DNA of 64,000 bases. It comes from Dickeya aquatica (GTDB taxonomy: Bacteria > Pseudomonadota > Gammaproteobacteria > Enterobacterales > Enterobacteriaceae). Below the pieces are notes generated by a model. That model searched no databases. It had not been told where the DNA came from and worked only from the letters and a program-made list of their open reading frames with translations. Location of the stretch: assembly GCF_900095885.1 (NCBI RefSeq), contig NZ_LT615367.1:1302001-1366000 (forward strand), given 5' to 3'. Every line of letters begins with the position of its first letter. Positions within the stretch are counted from its first letter, which is position 1. Below are positions 18,837 through 28,675 of the stretch, one piece after another. The translations under genes and the position numbers were made by a program.

Positions 18837-19262
18837 ATGGCGGTTGAAAAAGTGCTTTATCGCGCACAGGCCTCGGTAACCGGTGGTCGTGACGGACATG
18901 CGACCTCAGATGACACGCATCTGGATTTAAAATTTAGCACACCGCGTGAACTGGGTGGGCTAGGTGGGTCGGGCACTAACCCCGAACAGTTATTTGCAGC
19001 CGGTTATGCCGCTTGTTTTACTGGCGCGCTGAAGCTGGTGGCATCGAAAGAGAAAGTGCTGGTGCCCGCCGCGACGGTGGTAGAAGGCCTGGTGGGGATC
19101 GGCCAGTCAGGTAGTGGTTATGGTATTGAAGTCGAATTGCGTATTACCATTCCGGGTATGGACAAGGCGCAGGCCGAAGCGCTGGTTGAAAAAGCGCATC
19201 AGGTTTGCCCTTATTCCAACGCGACTCGCGGCAATATCGACGTGACGTTGACGGTGCTGTAA
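18837..19262 (+). CDS. Organic hydroperoxide resistance protein, Ohr family
   Basis: This 141-aa OsmC/Ohr-superfamily thiol peroxidase reduces organic and lipid hydroperoxides. The reactive pair is Cys60 ([11 protein letters not shown]) and Cys124 ([12 protein letters not shown]), with Arg18 and Glu50 completing the active site. It starts with a good GAAGGAG and is the last gene of the cassette, ended by the hairpin at 19293-19327. Ohr is usually controlled by OhrR; no ohrR gene lies beside it here, so LysR control or separate regulation is possible. Confidence 0.92.
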   Translation: MAVEKVLYRAQASVTGGRDGHATSDDTHLDLKFSTPRELGGLGGSGTNPEQLFAAGYAACFTGALKLVASKEKVLVPAATVVEGLVGIGQSGSGYGIEVELRITIPGMDKAQAEALVEKAHQVCPYSNATRGNIDVTLTVL

Positions 19263-19292
19263 GCCGCAGCCGGATAACCCGTTATCGGCAAC

Positions 19293-19327
19293 AACGCCCG
19301 GTGATGTTTCAGTACATCCCGGGCGTT
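19293..19327 (+). terminator. Long hairpin terminator after the Ohr gene
   Basis: AACGCCCGG-T-GATGT pairs with ACATC-CCGGGCGTT around TTCAGT with one bulged base. The following T tract is short (TTTG). It closes the cassette. Confidence 0.65.
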
Positions 19328-19377
19328 TGTCTGCCACTGGGTATAGCGTTTTAACGCGCTCGCCGTCTGCCTTCCCG

Positions 19378-19584
19378 CTACAGCAAGCCCAGGCAAAGCA
19401 GGTAAAAGACGCCCAGGCTTGTCACCACCGCCAGCAAGGTCTGGCGAATCCACCACGCTATCACCACACTGGCGATGGCACCCCATAAATAGGGGGTTTT
19501 AGGAAAAGGCCGCAGCGTCTGCTGCTGTAGCAAATCCCCCGGAGTGATGCCGGGTGCGCTCCTGAACATGCGTTGGTAGAACAT
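19378..19584 (-). CDS. Small hypothetical membrane protein
   Basis: A 68-aa ORF whose second half is strongly hydrophobic (PYLWGAIASVVIAWWIRQTL and LAVVTSLGVFYLLCLGLL), enough for one or two membrane spans. It lies between mnmC and the Ohr gene, on the mnmC strand and downstream of it. No clear Shine-Dalgarno is seen and I do not recognise a family. It could be real or a chance ORF in GC-rich DNA; the membrane-like composition is the only support. Confidence 0.4.
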   Translation of the reverse strand: MFYQRMFRSAPGITPGDLLQQQTLRPFPKTPYLWGAIASVVIAWWIRQTLLAVVTSLGVFYLLCLGLL

Positions 19585-19659
19585 TGCTGTGGTACCAGGG
19601 CGGTATTCATCCGCCCGGTCTTAATCTGAACAGCGTTACGTCATACGGTATTTCACTAT

Positions 19660-19690
19660 GGTGCTTTACCTTTATAGTGCTTTACCTTTG
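19660..19690. repeat. Short tandem duplication at the mnmC 3' end
   Basis: GGTGCTTTACCTTT is repeated immediately as AGTGCTTTACCTTT across the mnmC stop codon. This looks like a replication-slippage duplication of the last codons. Confidence 0.6.
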
Positions 19691-21690
19691 AGCCATTTTC
19701 TTACCCAAAACCGGTGCGGATGCAGCGCGGCCAGCGTACTGGCATCCAGCGGTAAGGGCTCCGAGAAAATCTGTGATGCCAGAATCTCCGCCGCCAGCGG
19801 CGCAGAGCACAGGCCGCGTGACCCTAATGCGCCAATCAGGTACAGGTTTGGCCACGCCGGGGCGCTTGCCACCTCAAGGCCTGCATCACGCTGGGCGGGC
19901 AGGTCTTGATAGCAGGCCACGGTCTGTGCGTAATCCGGCACCTGACCAATTAATGGCAGGTGATCGCGAATAGCACAGCGCACGCCACAGCGTGCTTGCT
20001 GCGCACTAATGTCGATACCGGCAGGCCAGTCGCTCTGCGGCAGGCAGTCTATCAGGCGCTGGCGATTTTGCTGTTGGTCAGCGTCGCGGTAATCGGTCGC
20101 GGTATCGCCCCGGTGATAGCTGGCACCGATACAATGCGTGCGATGGCGCGGGCTGGCGGGTGTCAGGTAGCCGTCGTAGCACAATACCTGACGCAGTGAC
20201 GATAATGCCGCGCTCTCTGGCACATGGCTGACCTGCCCGCGTACCGCATAGGTTGGCAAGTGGCTGGTTTGTTTCCAGTGATTAATCTGATGGCCATTAG
20301 CCAAAACCACCGTGGCATGACGTGTGACCGTGCCATCGGCCTGTGTGAGTAACCAGCCTTTATCGCTGGCATCCAGTGCAACAATCGGCGTGGATAGGTG
20401 GGCCTGAAGCCCCTGCTGGCAGGCGAGCGCCAGCGCCGAGGTGCACAGCTCGGCCGGGCATAGCCAGCCGCCTTGCGGGTAAACCACCCCGGCGGTATGC
20501 AACGCGATGCCACAGTGCGCGCTTAGCTGCGCCCCATCGGCCGGGTAAACCAGCGAGTGCGGCCAGTTGCCTGCCAGGATCTGGGCTATTTTGCGCGCAC
20601 TTTTGTCATCAAAGGCTAATTGGCTGACGCCGCACCAGTCATGCTCGAACACGACGCCTTGGGCACCGAGCGCATGATAGTAGCGGCGGGCGAAATCAAA
20701 GGCGGTGGCGAAAAAACCAGACAGCGCATCATGCCGGTCATTGAGTAACGGGTATAGCGCGCCTTGCCGGTTGCCCGATGCGCCCTGACCGACGTTATCA
20801 TCGCCACAATACAGCGTGACGTGAGCCCCGCGCCGGAGTAATGCCAGAGCCGTGAGCACCGCGGCAATCCCTCCGCCGATAATCGCAATGTCCTGTGGCT
20901 GACTGGCTGGCCCGCGGGCATACCAGGGCGAGGGATGCGCCGGTTTTGCGCCGGGGCGCACGGTGCCGCATAACATTTCCCGCTTCTGCCCAAATCCTTT
21001 GCTTTTTCTGACCTCAAAACCAGCCTGTTGCAACCCCCGGCGCACAAAACCCGCGGCGGTGAAGGTGGCGAAGGTGCCGCCGGGGCGACATAGCCGCACC
21101 ATCGCCTCAAAGAGCGCCTCAGACCACATATCCGGGTTTTTGGCCGGGGCAAAGCCATCGAGAAACCAGGCATCAATGCGTCGGTTCAGGCTCGGGTCGA
21201 GCGTTGGCAGCAGCGCATTGATATCACCAAACCAGATATCCAGCGTGATGCGCCCGTGCGCCAGAATCAGTCGATGGCAGCCCGGCAGCGGCTGTGGCCA
21301 TTGCTGGCGCAATTCTTCGGCCTCGGCCGACAGCATTGGCCACTGTGCGTGTGCCGCCGCCAGATCGCGCTGGCACAGCGGGAATTTTTCAAAGCTGATG
21401 AAATGCAGGCGTTGCAGGCTGGCATCCGGCTGTTGCTGGTGAAATTGCTCGAATGCCTGCCACAAAATCAGGAAATTCAACCCGGTGCCAAAGCCCGTTT
21501 CCGCGACGGTGAAGACGGCGGCATCGTGATGGGTAAAACGCTCAGGCAGGTTATTTCCTTGCAGGAAGACATAGCGGGTTTCCGCCATACCGTCCTGATT
21601 GGAGAAATAAACGTCATCAAACTGTTGCGATACAGGTGTACCCTGAGCGTTCCAGCTCAGTGCTGCGTGCTGGATAGAGGGGGTTGTCAC
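19672..21690 (-). CDS. mnmC: Bifunctional tRNA mnm5s2U34 biosynthesis enzyme MnmC
   Basis: MnmC completes the 5-methylaminomethyl-2-thiouridine modification at tRNA position 34. The 672-aa protein has an N-terminal SAM methyltransferase domain ([14 protein letters not shown] near residue 65, [12 protein letters not shown] near 175). Its C-terminal FAD oxidase domain starts with [16 protein letters not shown] near residue 270 and ends with [19 protein letters not shown]. It is divergent from fabB, as in E. coli. The last residues overlap a small tandem duplication. Confidence 0.96.
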   Translation of the reverse strand: MTTPSIQHAALSWNAQGTPVSQQFDDVYFSNQDGMAETRYVFLQGNNLPERFTHHDAAVFTVAETGFGTGLNFLILWQAFEQFHQQQPDASLQRLHFISFEKFPLCQRDLAAAHAQWPMLSAEAEELRQQWPQPLPGCHRLILAHGRITLDIWFGDINALLPTLDPSLNRRIDAWFLDGFAPAKNPDMWSEALFEAMVRLCRPGGTFATFTAAGFVRRGLQQAGFEVRKSKGFGQKREMLCGTVRPGAKPAHPSPWYARGPASQPQDIAIIGGGIAAVLTALALLRRGAHVTLYCGDDNVGQGASGNRQGALYPLLNDRHDALSGFFATAFDFARRYYHALGAQGVVFEHDWCGVSQLAFDDKSARKIAQILAGNWPHSLVYPADGAQLSAHCGIALHTAGVVYPQGGWLCPAELCTSALALACQQGLQAHLSTPIVALDASDKGWLLTQADGTVTRHATVVLANGHQINHWKQTSHLPTYAVRGQVSHVPESAALSSLRQVLCYDGYLTPASPRHRTHCIGASYHRGDTATDYRDADQQQNRQRLIDCLPQSDWPAGIDISAQQARCGVRCAIRDHLPLIGQVPDYAQTVACYQDLPAQRDAGLEVASAPAWPNLYLIGALGSRGLCSAPLAAEILASQIFSEPLPLDASTLAALHPHRFWVRKWLKGKAL

Positions 21691-21766
21691 GGCAAATAAC
21701 TCATTATTCAGGCGGTGGCGCGATTTTAGCGGGCGGTTTATTAAGTCGCAAATTTGAGAAAAGTTA

Positions 21767-21807
21767 GTCTGATCGGACTTGTTCAGCTTACATCTGTACG
21801 CTAAAGT
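21767..21807 (+). promoter_or_regulatory. fabB promoter with overlapping FadR and FabR operators
   Basis: A FadR-like site GTCTGATCGGACTTGTT (21767-21783) is followed at once by the near-perfect palindrome AGCTTACATCTGTACGCT (21785-21802), a FabR operator. TTGTTC (21779-21784), a 17-bp spacer and TAAAGT (21802-21807) form the likely promoter, so FabR sits exactly on the spacer and FadR over the -35. Known biology predicts activation by FadR and repression by FabR with unsaturated acyl-ACP/CoA. Confidence 0.8.
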
Positions 21808-21849
21808 GCGGTGCTAAATACAACGTCTATAAGCGCAATGAGGTATTGA

Positions 21850-23070
21850 ATGAAACGTGCGGTGATTACGGGTCTGGGGATCCTGTCCAGTATCGGTAAT
21901 AACAAAGAGGAAGTGCTGGCATCCCTGCGTGAAGGACGCTCAGGCATTACTTTCTCGGAAGAGCTGAAAGATTCCGGTATGCGTAGCCACGTCTGGGGTA
22001 ACGTCAAGCTGGATACAGCAGGTCTGATTGAGCGTAAAGTGGTACGTTTCATGAGCGATGCCTCTATCTACGCCTATCTGTGTATGGAAGAAGCCGTCAA
22101 AGATTCCGGGCTGGCAGAGGAAACTTACCAGAACAACCCGCGCGTCGGGTTGATTGTCGGCTCTGGCGGCGGTTCCCCACGCTTTCAGGTGTTTGGCGCT
22201 GATGCGATGCGCAGCCCGCGTGGCCTCAAAGCCGTCGGCCCGTATGTGGTGACAAAGGCGATGGCATCGGGTGTTTCTGCCTGTCTGGCGACGCCGTTCA
22301 AAATTCATGGTGTTAACTACTCCATCAGTTCAGCTTGCGCGACGTCTGCACACTGTATCGGTAATGCGGTCGAGCAAATCCAGATGGGCAAACAGGACAT
22401 CGTGTTTGCCGGTGGCGGCGAAGAGCTGTGCTGGGAGCTGGCGTGTGAATTTGACGCCATGGGCGCGTTATCGACCAAATACAACGACACGCCAGAGCGG
22501 GCTTCCCGTACCTATGATGCCGATCGCGACGGTTTCGTCATCGCAGGCGGCGGCGGTATGGTGGTGGTGGAAGAGCTGGAGCACGCGCTGGCGCGCGGCG
22601 CGCACATCTACGCGGAAGTGGTTGGCTATGGCGCGACCTCTGATGGCGCGGACATGGTGGCTCCGTCCGGCGAAGGCGCGGTGCGCTGCATGAAGCTGGC
22701 GCTGCAAGACGTGGATACGCCGGTTGATTACATCAACACCCACGGCACCTCAACGCCGGTCGGTGACGTAAAAGAGCTGTGGGCGATTCGTCAGGTGTTT
22801 GGTGACAATGTTCCGCCTATTTCTTCTACCAAAGCGATGACTGGCCACTCCCTTGGCGCAGCCGGTGTTCAGGAAGCGATTTACTCGCTGCTGATGCTGG
22901 AGCATGGCTTCATTGCACCGAGCATCAACGTCGAGACACTCGACGAGCAAGCCGTGGGCATGAACGTGGTGACGGAGCCGACCGAGCGCGAGCTGACGAC
23001 AGTGATGTCTAACGGTTTCGGCTTTGGTGGCACTAACGCCGTACTGGTAATGCGTAAATACGCACAGTAA
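21850..23070 (+). CDS. fabB: 3-oxoacyl-ACP synthase I FabB
   Basis: This condensing enzyme is essential for unsaturated fatty-acid elongation. It is 406 aa, with catalytic Cys163 ([11 protein letters not shown]), His298 ([12 protein letters not shown]) and His333 ([12 protein letters not shown]), all at the same numbers as in E. coli FabB. The start has AATGAGG upstream. It is monocistronic, with a strong terminator at 23098-23126 and the FadR/FabR promoter upstream. Confidence 0.98.
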   Translation: MKRAVITGLGILSSIGNNKEEVLASLREGRSGITFSEELKDSGMRSHVWGNVKLDTAGLIERKVVRFMSDASIYAYLCMEEAVKDSGLAEETYQNNPRVGLIVGSGGGSPRFQVFGADAMRSPRGLKAVGPYVVTKAMASGVSACLATPFKIHGVNYSISSACATSAHCIGNAVEQIQMGKQDIVFAGGGEELCWELACEFDAMGALSTKYNDTPERASRTYDADRDGFVIAGGGGMVVVEELEHALARGAHIYAEVVGYGATSDGADMVAPSGEGAVRCMKLALQDVDTPVDYINTHGTSTPVGDVKELWAIRQVFGDNVPPISSTKAMTGHSLGAAGVQEAIYSLLMLEHGFIAPSINVETLDEQAVGMNVVTEPTERELTTVMSNGFGFGGTNAVLVMRKYAQ

Positions 23071-23097
23071 CGAAAACGACTCACCCGAGTTATCAGA

Positions 23098-23126
23098 ATA
23101 CCGGAGCCTGTCTCCGGTATTTTTTT
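23098..23126 (+). terminator. Terminator after fabB
   Basis: ATACCGGAG pairs with CTCCGGTAT around a 5-nt loop, followed by seven T. Confidence 0.92.
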
Positions 23127-23165
23127 GCCCTGGTATCAGGCATGCCTCGCGTCATTCCCCATCCT

Positions 23166-24416
23166 TTACAGCAAAATCCACAACAGCAATGCGACGATCA
23201 ATAGGGCACTGAGCGCCAGGCCGATAGGTTTGGTCGCAAATTTATGCCATTCGAACGGCAGTGCAGCTATCAATGGGTTGATGAACGGCTGCGCGGGTGT
23301 TGCGGCTGAGTCCTGAAGCTGCTGGAGGCGGCGGCGGTAGAGAAAAGTGACAACCTCGGTCATTTGTGTTGGCGTCAGCGGCGCTTGTGGCGTGATGCTC
23401 AGGGTGCGGGTGAAATCCTGCAACAGTTGCTGTTCCTGTGGGTCGGCCGGGTGTTTTAGCGCGGCCTGTATATTATGCAGGGTTTGCGGTGTGTGTTGTT
23501 GCAATAGAAAACTCTGGGTAGTCAGAAACTGACTCAATGTCTGAAAGTTTTTGGCAGGCATAGGCTCACCGGTTTTTAATCCCTGCATCGCCATTAACGT
23601 TTGCCAGACTTTTGCCGGTGATTCGCCAGTAAGCGCGACCAGCCGCGCGACCTGTTGGTTGAGCAGGTTATGTTCAGCAGGCAACAAGACCCGGCCTGAT
23701 GCCGCGCTCTGTGTGCTATAGCGTGCATCTGGCAGGGCGCTGTTTTGTAGCCCTGCCGCCAGTTGTTGCAGGTTTTGCGGCAATGGCGGCGGGAGTAGTG
23801 AGGCGCTTTGTGTTCCGGCAGGCGAAGTCCCGTTGGTGAGCGTTTCAAGCGGTAGCAGCGGGTTGGATACCCCGGTGGCAGGGCCTGTATTTCCCGTCAG
23901 CGCGTTGCGCGAGTCCGCCAGCGGCGTGCCGGAAACTAGCGTGCTGGCCTGCGGTAATGACCCGTTTTGCAATAACGTCACCACCAGCCTGAGCTGTGAC
24001 GGTGTTAGCGAACTGAGTACCGTGTGGCCAAATTGCTGGCGGATAAAATCGCTGGCAGCCTGACGGTTATTCCCCTGGGCCAGTAACCCGGTAAGCTGTT
24101 GTAACAGTTGCCGGGTATCCTGAGCACCTTGTGCGCCAGACAGGCGGTTCTGCAACCCTTGTTCTGCGGCGGTAAACTGGCTGGCGCGCAGTTCCGCGTT
24201 ATTTTTAGCGCCCAACTCAGCCCGCAGCGTCGCCCAAATTTCAGCCGGGTTGGCACCGCTTAGCGTGGCCACCTGCATCACTAATTTTTCCAGTGAGGTG
24301 CGCTGTGCCAGCGTAAGCGGGGAGTCATCCGCGGGCGGGGCAGTTTTTGTCAGCGTGTTATCCAGCGCTTTTTCTGTGGCAAGGGAGGAACTGCCCGTGT
24401 TACCGATAGGTTGCAT
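23166..24416 (-). CDS. flk: Flagella biosynthesis regulator Flk
   Basis: Flk (RflH) is an inner-membrane protein that keeps flagellar hook proteins from premature periplasmic export and links P- and L-ring assembly to late gene expression. The 416-aa protein repeats a helical module (SLEKLVMQVATLSGANPAEIW, then RLVALTGESPAKVWQTLM) and ends in a single membrane anchor (LALSALLIVALLLWILL). It is clearly longer than E. coli Flk because of a Ser/Thr/Pro/Gln-rich insert around residues 155-235. It lies between fabB and pdxB, as expected for flk. Confidence 0.88.
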   Translation of the reverse strand: MQPIGNTGSSSLATEKALDNTLTKTAPPADDSPLTLAQRTSLEKLVMQVATLSGANPAEIWATLRAELGAKNNAELRASQFTAAEQGLQNRLSGAQGAQDTRQLLQQLTGLLAQGNNRQAASDFIRQQFGHTVLSSLTPSQLRLVVTLLQNGSLPQASTLVSGTPLADSRNALTGNTGPATGVSNPLLPLETLTNGTSPAGTQSASLLPPPLPQNLQQLAAGLQNSALPDARYSTQSAASGRVLLPAEHNLLNQQVARLVALTGESPAKVWQTLMAMQGLKTGEPMPAKNFQTLSQFLTTQSFLLQQHTPQTLHNIQAALKHPADPQEQQLLQDFTRTLSITPQAPLTPTQMTEVVTFLYRRRLQQLQDSAATPAQPFINPLIAALPFEWHKFATKPIGLALSALLIVALLLWILL

Positions 24417-24641
24417 GCGGTGATCCTTAACAAGAGATCCTGACCACCCGCGTCTCTGGCGGCGCGGTGGTATTTCGTATCAGCCCGATCAACATCTCGC
24501 CATCATAGCAATGGTGTTGGGTAACGGATAGTCAGCCGTGTCGTCAGGCTGTGTTAGATAAACGCTTTGTGGCAGAATAACGTCCCTCTTTTATTATTGC
24601 GGCGGTGCGGGCATCGCTTGCGGCCTATCAGGAAAGCTGAC

Positions 24642-25781
24642 GTGAAAATCCTCGTTGATGAAAATATGCCTTACGCCCAGGCGTTGTTTAGCCGGCTGGG
24701 CGACGTAACTGCTGTGCCGGGGCGACCGATTCCGGTGCAGGCGTTGAACGGTGCCGATGCGTTGATGGTGCGTTCGGTGACTAAGGTCAACGCCGAACTG
24801 CTGGCCGGTCAGTCGGTGACGTTTGTCGGCACCGCGACGGCGGGGACCGATCATGTTGATGAAGCCTTCCTGCGCCAGCAAGGGATTGGGTTTTCCGCCG
24901 CACCGGGCTGCAATGCCATTGCCGTTGTGGAGTATGTGTTTTCTGCTCTGCTGATGCTCGCTGAGCGTGACGGCTTTGCGCTGACCGATCGCACCGTTGG
25001 CATTGTCGGGGTCGGTAATGTCGGTTCGCGCCTCAATGACAGGCTCACGGCGCTGGGTGTTCGCACGCTGTTGTGTGACCCGCCACGGGCAGACCGCGGT
25101 GAACAGGGGCCATTCTTACCGCTGGATGAGGTTGTGACGCGCGCGGATGTCTTAACCTTCCACACCCCGTTACTCAAAGAAGGCCCTTATGCAACCTGGC
25201 ACTGTGTGGACGAGCAGATGCTCTCTCGCCTAAAAGAGGGGACGATTCTGATTAATGCCTGCCGGGGTGCGGTGGTAGACAATACGGCGCTGTTGCACGC
25301 CTTGCAGCAGGGCAAAAGAATCAGCGTGGTGCTGGATGTGTGGGAGCCTGAGCCAGAATTGTCCGTCGAGCTGCTTGCGCGTGTGGATATCGGCACCGCG
25401 CATATTGCCGGTTACACGCTGGAAGGCAAAGCGCGCGGGACTACTCAGGTGTTTGAAGCCTGGAGTCAGTTTATCGGCCAGCCGCAGCAGGTGGCGCTCT
25501 CTTCGCTGTTGCCTGCGCCGGAGATTGCCACCGTGTGCCTGACGGCTGCGCTTGATGAGCACCAGCTCAAACGGCTGGTGCATCTGGTGTATGATGTGCG
25601 TCGTGATGATGCCTTGCTACGTCAGGTAGCGCATCTGCCCGGCGAATTTGACCGCCTGCGTAAGTGTTATCAGGAACGGCGCGAGTGGTCGTCACTGCAT
25701 GTTGTTTGTGCTGATGCAGTGAGTGCCGAACGGTTAACGCAGTTGGGTTTTTTAGCCTCAGTCAGCGAGCCATCGGCATAA
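24642..25781 (+). CDS. pdxB: 4-phosphoerythronate dehydrogenase PdxB
   Basis: PdxB catalyses the second step of pyridoxal 5'-phosphate synthesis. The 379-aa protein starts with GTG at 24642, giving (M)[15 protein letters not shown] as in E. coli, with AGGAAAG upstream. The NAD-binding motif [12 protein letters not shown], the catalytic Arg in [10 protein letters not shown] and the His in [19 protein letters not shown] mark the D-2-hydroxyacid dehydrogenase fold with its PdxB dimerisation tail. It heads the pdxB-usg-truA-dedA run. Confidence 0.97.
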   Translation: MKILVDENMPYAQALFSRLGDVTAVPGRPIPVQALNGADALMVRSVTKVNAELLAGQSVTFVGTATAGTDHVDEAFLRQQGIGFSAAPGCNAIAVVEYVFSALLMLAERDGFALTDRTVGIVGVGNVGSRLNDRLTALGVRTLLCDPPRADRGEQGPFLPLDEVVTRADVLTFHTPLLKEGPYATWHCVDEQMLSRLKEGTILINACRGAVVDNTALLHALQQGKRISVVLDVWEPEPELSVELLARVDIGTAHIAGYTLEGKARGTTQVFEAWSQFIGQPQQVALSSLLPAPEIATVCLTAALDEHQLKRLVHLVYDVRRDDALLRQVAHLPGEFDRLRKCYQERREWSSLHVVCADAVSAERLTQLGFLASVSEPSA

Positions 25782-25865
25782 ACGCCGCATATCAGGCAGA
25801 GCCGGCCTGACGGTGTTGCCACTGTCTGGCCGGGTGTCTTTATTCTTGTTGGAGAAAACGATTAC

Positions 25866-26876
25866 ATGTCGAATGGCTGGAATATCGCCCTGCTGGGCGC
25901 GACGGGGGCTGTTGGTACTGCGTTGCTTGAGCTGTTGCAGGAGCGTGAGTTTCCCGTCGGTGAACTCTATGCGCTGGCAAGTGAAAACAGCGCGGGTGAA
26001 ACCCTGCGTTTCAACGGCCGTTCTGTGCGGGTGGAGAGCGCGGAAGATTTTGACTGGTCACAGGTGCAGTTGGCCTTTTTTGTTGCCGGTATCGATGCCA
26101 GCGCCCGCTACGCTGAAGAGGCGGGCAATGCCGGGTGTCTGGTGCTCGATAGCAGTGGCCTGTTTGCGCTGGAGCCGGATGTCCCCTTAGTGGTGCCGGG
26201 CGTCAACCCGCATGCGCTGGCAGATTACCGTAATCGCAATATTGTCGCTGTGGCTGACAGCCTCACCAGCCAATTGCTGAAAGCCATCAAGCCACTCACC
26301 GAGCAGGCCGGGCTTGCGCGTTTGCATGTCACCAGCCTGTTGTCGGTGTCAGCGCATGGCAAAGCGGCGGTGGATGATTTGGCCGGGCAGAGTGCGCGGC
26401 TGCTCAACGGCATTCCTGCTGAACCGGGTCTGTTCCCGAAACAACTGGCATTTAACCTGTTGCCACTGCTGGCCGATAGCGAAGGCAGCGTGCGCGAAGA
26501 GCGGCGTTTGGTCGAGCAGGTGCGTAAAGTGTTACAGGATGACGGTTTGCCGATATCGGTCAGTTGCGTGCAGTCACCGGTGTTCTACGGCCATGCGCAA
26601 GTGGTGCATCTGGAAGCCTTGCGCCCGTTATCGGCTGATGAAGCCCGTGACGTGCTGGCGCAGACCGACGACATTACCCTGAGTGACGAAGGGGAATACC
26701 CGACACAGGTTGACGATGCGTCGGGCAATGTGCAGTTGAGTATCGGCTGTCTGCGTAATGATTACGGTATTCCCGAGCTGGTGCAGTTCTGGTCGGTGGC
26801 TGACAACATTCGCTTTGGTGGTGCGCTGATGGCCGTCGAAGTCGCGGAACGGCTGATTGAGGAGTACCTCGGGTAA
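25866..26876 (+). CDS. usg: USG-1 protein, aspartate-semialdehyde-dehydrogenase homologue
   Basis: This 336-aa protein has the fold of aspartate-beta-semialdehyde dehydrogenase, with the NADP-binding [14 protein letters not shown] at the N-terminus. The active-site Cys segment (NPNCST in the true enzymes) reads [12 protein letters not shown] here, so the nucleophile is missing and dehydrogenase activity is unlikely. The same holds for E. coli Usg. Function is unknown. The stop shares one base with the truA start, so the two are coupled. Confidence 0.92.
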   Translation: MSNGWNIALLGATGAVGTALLELLQEREFPVGELYALASENSAGETLRFNGRSVRVESAEDFDWSQVQLAFFVAGIDASARYAEEAGNAGCLVLDSSGLFALEPDVPLVVPGVNPHALADYRNRNIVAVADSLTSQLLKAIKPLTEQAGLARLHVTSLLSVSAHGKAAVDDLAGQSARLLNGIPAEPGLFPKQLAFNLLPLLADSEGSVREERRLVEQVRKVLQDDGLPISVSCVQSPVFYGHAQVVHLEALRPLSADEARDVLAQTDDITLSDEGEYPTQVDDASGNVQLSIGCLRNDYGIPELVQFWSVADNIRFGGALMAVEVAERLIEEYLG

Positions 26877-27709
26877 TGACGGTGTTGCAACAACAGGCCG
26901 GCGAAAATGCACCGGTAAAACTGGCTCTCGGCATTGAATATGACGGGGCTCGTTATTACGGCTGGCAGCGTCAGGCTGAGGTGCAAAGTGTGCAAGGATG
27001 CCTTGAAGCGGCGCTGTCGCAGGTTGCCAATGAACCGGTCGATGTGTTTTGCGCCGGGCGTACCGATGCCGGTGTGCATGCTACCGGGCAGGTGGTGCAT
27101 TTTACCACCCGGGCGGTGCGTAAAGAGGCTGCCTGGACGATGGGCGTGAATGCCAACCTGCCGCCCGATATCGCAGTACGCTGGGTAAAAACGGTGGATG
27201 ACGATTTTCATGCCCGTTTCAGCGCCACGGCGCGCCGTTACCGCTATGTGATTTATAACAAACGGTTTCGCCCGGCGATTTTGTCGCACGGTGTGACGCA
27301 CTACTACCTGCCGCTGGATGCCGGGCGGATGCATCGAGCCGGTCAGTGTTTGCTTGGCGAGAATGACTTTACGTCATTTCGGGCGGTGCAGTGCCAGTCT
27401 CGCACGCCCTGGCGTAATCTTATGCACCTGCGCGTGGTGCGACAGGGTGATTACGTTGTGGTGGATATCAAGGCGAATGCGTTTGTGCATCACATGGTGC
27501 GTAATATTGTCGGCAGCCTGATGGAGATAGGGTGCGGCAATCAACCCGAAACCTGGATGGCGCAACTGCTGGCAGCGAAAGATAGAACCCTGGCGGCGGC
27601 TACCGCCAAAGCGGATGGGTTATATCTGGTGGCGGTGGATTACCCATCGCGCTTTGACATCCCTTCTGCGACGATGGGGCCGTTGTTTTTACCCGATGAT
27701 GTGCGGTAA
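26876..27709 (+). CDS. truA: tRNA pseudouridine(38-40) synthase TruA
   Basis: TruA makes pseudouridine at positions 38-40 of the tRNA anticodon arm. It is 277 aa with the catalytic Asp64 in [14 protein letters not shown] and the RNA-binding [17 protein letters not shown]. The ATG overlaps the usg TAA by one base, so reinitiation is likely. The order usg-truA-dedA-accD matches E. coli. Confidence 0.97.
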   Translation: MTVLQQQAGENAPVKLALGIEYDGARYYGWQRQAEVQSVQGCLEAALSQVANEPVDVFCAGRTDAGVHATGQVVHFTTRAVRKEAAWTMGVNANLPPDIAVRWVKTVDDDFHARFSATARRYRYVIYNKRFRPAILSHGVTHYYLPLDAGRMHRAGQCLLGENDFTSFRAVQCQSRTPWRNLMHLRVVRQGDYVVVDIKANAFVHHMVRNIVGSLMEIGCGNQPETWMAQLLAAKDRTLAAATAKADGLYLVAVDYPSRFDIPSATMGPLFLPDDVR

Positions 27710-27777
27710 CAGTCGTCATCGGCCGTAAGCGCGTCGTGATGTCAATAGACAATCTTGGTGAGGATTAAGGCGTAATC

Positions 27778-28443
27778 ATGCTGGATTTTGTGCGATTCAT
27801 TATAGATTTTATCCTGCACATCGATGTGCATCTGGCCCAACTGGTGGCGCAGTATGGCGTTTGGGTTTATGTCATTCTGTTTTTGATCCTGTTTTGTGAA
27901 ACCGGGCTTGTCGTGACGCCATTTTTACCTGGCGATTCACTGCTGTTCGTGGCCGGTGCGCTGGCGGCATTACCGGGTAACGACCTGAATGTGCACCTGA
28001 TGGTGGCGCTGATGGTGGTGGCGGCGGTATTGGGTGATGCGGTTAACTATACAATTGGCCGTTTGTTCGGCGAAACGCTATTTAGCAATCCGCAGTCGCG
28101 TATTTTTCGGCGCAGCTATCTGGAACGCACCCATGTATTCTACGAACGCCACGGCGGTAAAACGATAATTCTGGCGCGATTTGTGCCGATTGTGAGAACA
28201 TTCGCGCCCTTTGTCGCGGGTATGGGGCATATGCGCTATCGTGAATTTGCGCTGTATAACGTCACCGGTGCCTTGCTCTGGGTGTTGCTGTTCACCTATG
28301 CGGGTTACCTGTTCGGCGACTTGCCGTTGGTGCAGGAGAACCTGAAGTTGCTGATTGTGGCGATTATTTTCATCTCCATCCTGCCGGGGTTGATTGAGTT
28401 TTGGCGGCATAAACGCACGCTGACGCGGCAAAATATGAAATAA
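27778..28443 (+). CDS. dedA: DedA family membrane protein
   Basis: This 221-aa protein of the DedA/VTT family is an inner-membrane carrier group linked to undecaprenyl-phosphate or phospholipid flipping and to pH and drug tolerance. It has about five hydrophobic segments, acidic Glu in [22 protein letters not shown], and the arginines of [20 protein letters not shown]. It ends before a 232-bp gap containing a consensus DnaA box. Confidence 0.95.
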   Translation: MLDFVRFIIDFILHIDVHLAQLVAQYGVWVYVILFLILFCETGLVVTPFLPGDSLLFVAGALAALPGNDLNVHLMVALMVVAAVLGDAVNYTIGRLFGETLFSNPQSRIFRRSYLERTHVFYERHGGKTIILARFVPIVRTFAPFVAGMGHMRYREFALYNVTGALLWVLLFTYAGYLFGDLPLVQENLKLLIVAIIFISILPGLIEFWRHKRTLTRQNMK

Positions 28444-28480
28444 ATGAAAAGTTATTTTAACATCCGGTTTGACCAGTTTT

Positions 28481-28489
28481 TTATCCACA
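28481..28489 (+). promoter_or_regulatory. Perfect DnaA box between dedA and accD
   Basis: TTATCCACA matches the strongest E. coli DnaA box exactly. It lies about 190 bp before accD. A single box may act as a titration or control site, or be chance. Confidence 0.45.
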
Positions 28490-28675
28490 CACCCGGATCG
28501 TTATGGTTTAATGAGCAGCATTTACGGCTGGGTTTGCATTAACCGGCCTTCATGCCACTGTCTGGTTTCGGCAACATGCGGAATTAAGACATCGCTTTAT
28601 TGGCGGCGTTGCCAGGGACGGGGTAACGTGTAGCAGCGTACTGGCTGGTGCCAGGTTCAAGCAGAAAGGTTATCA

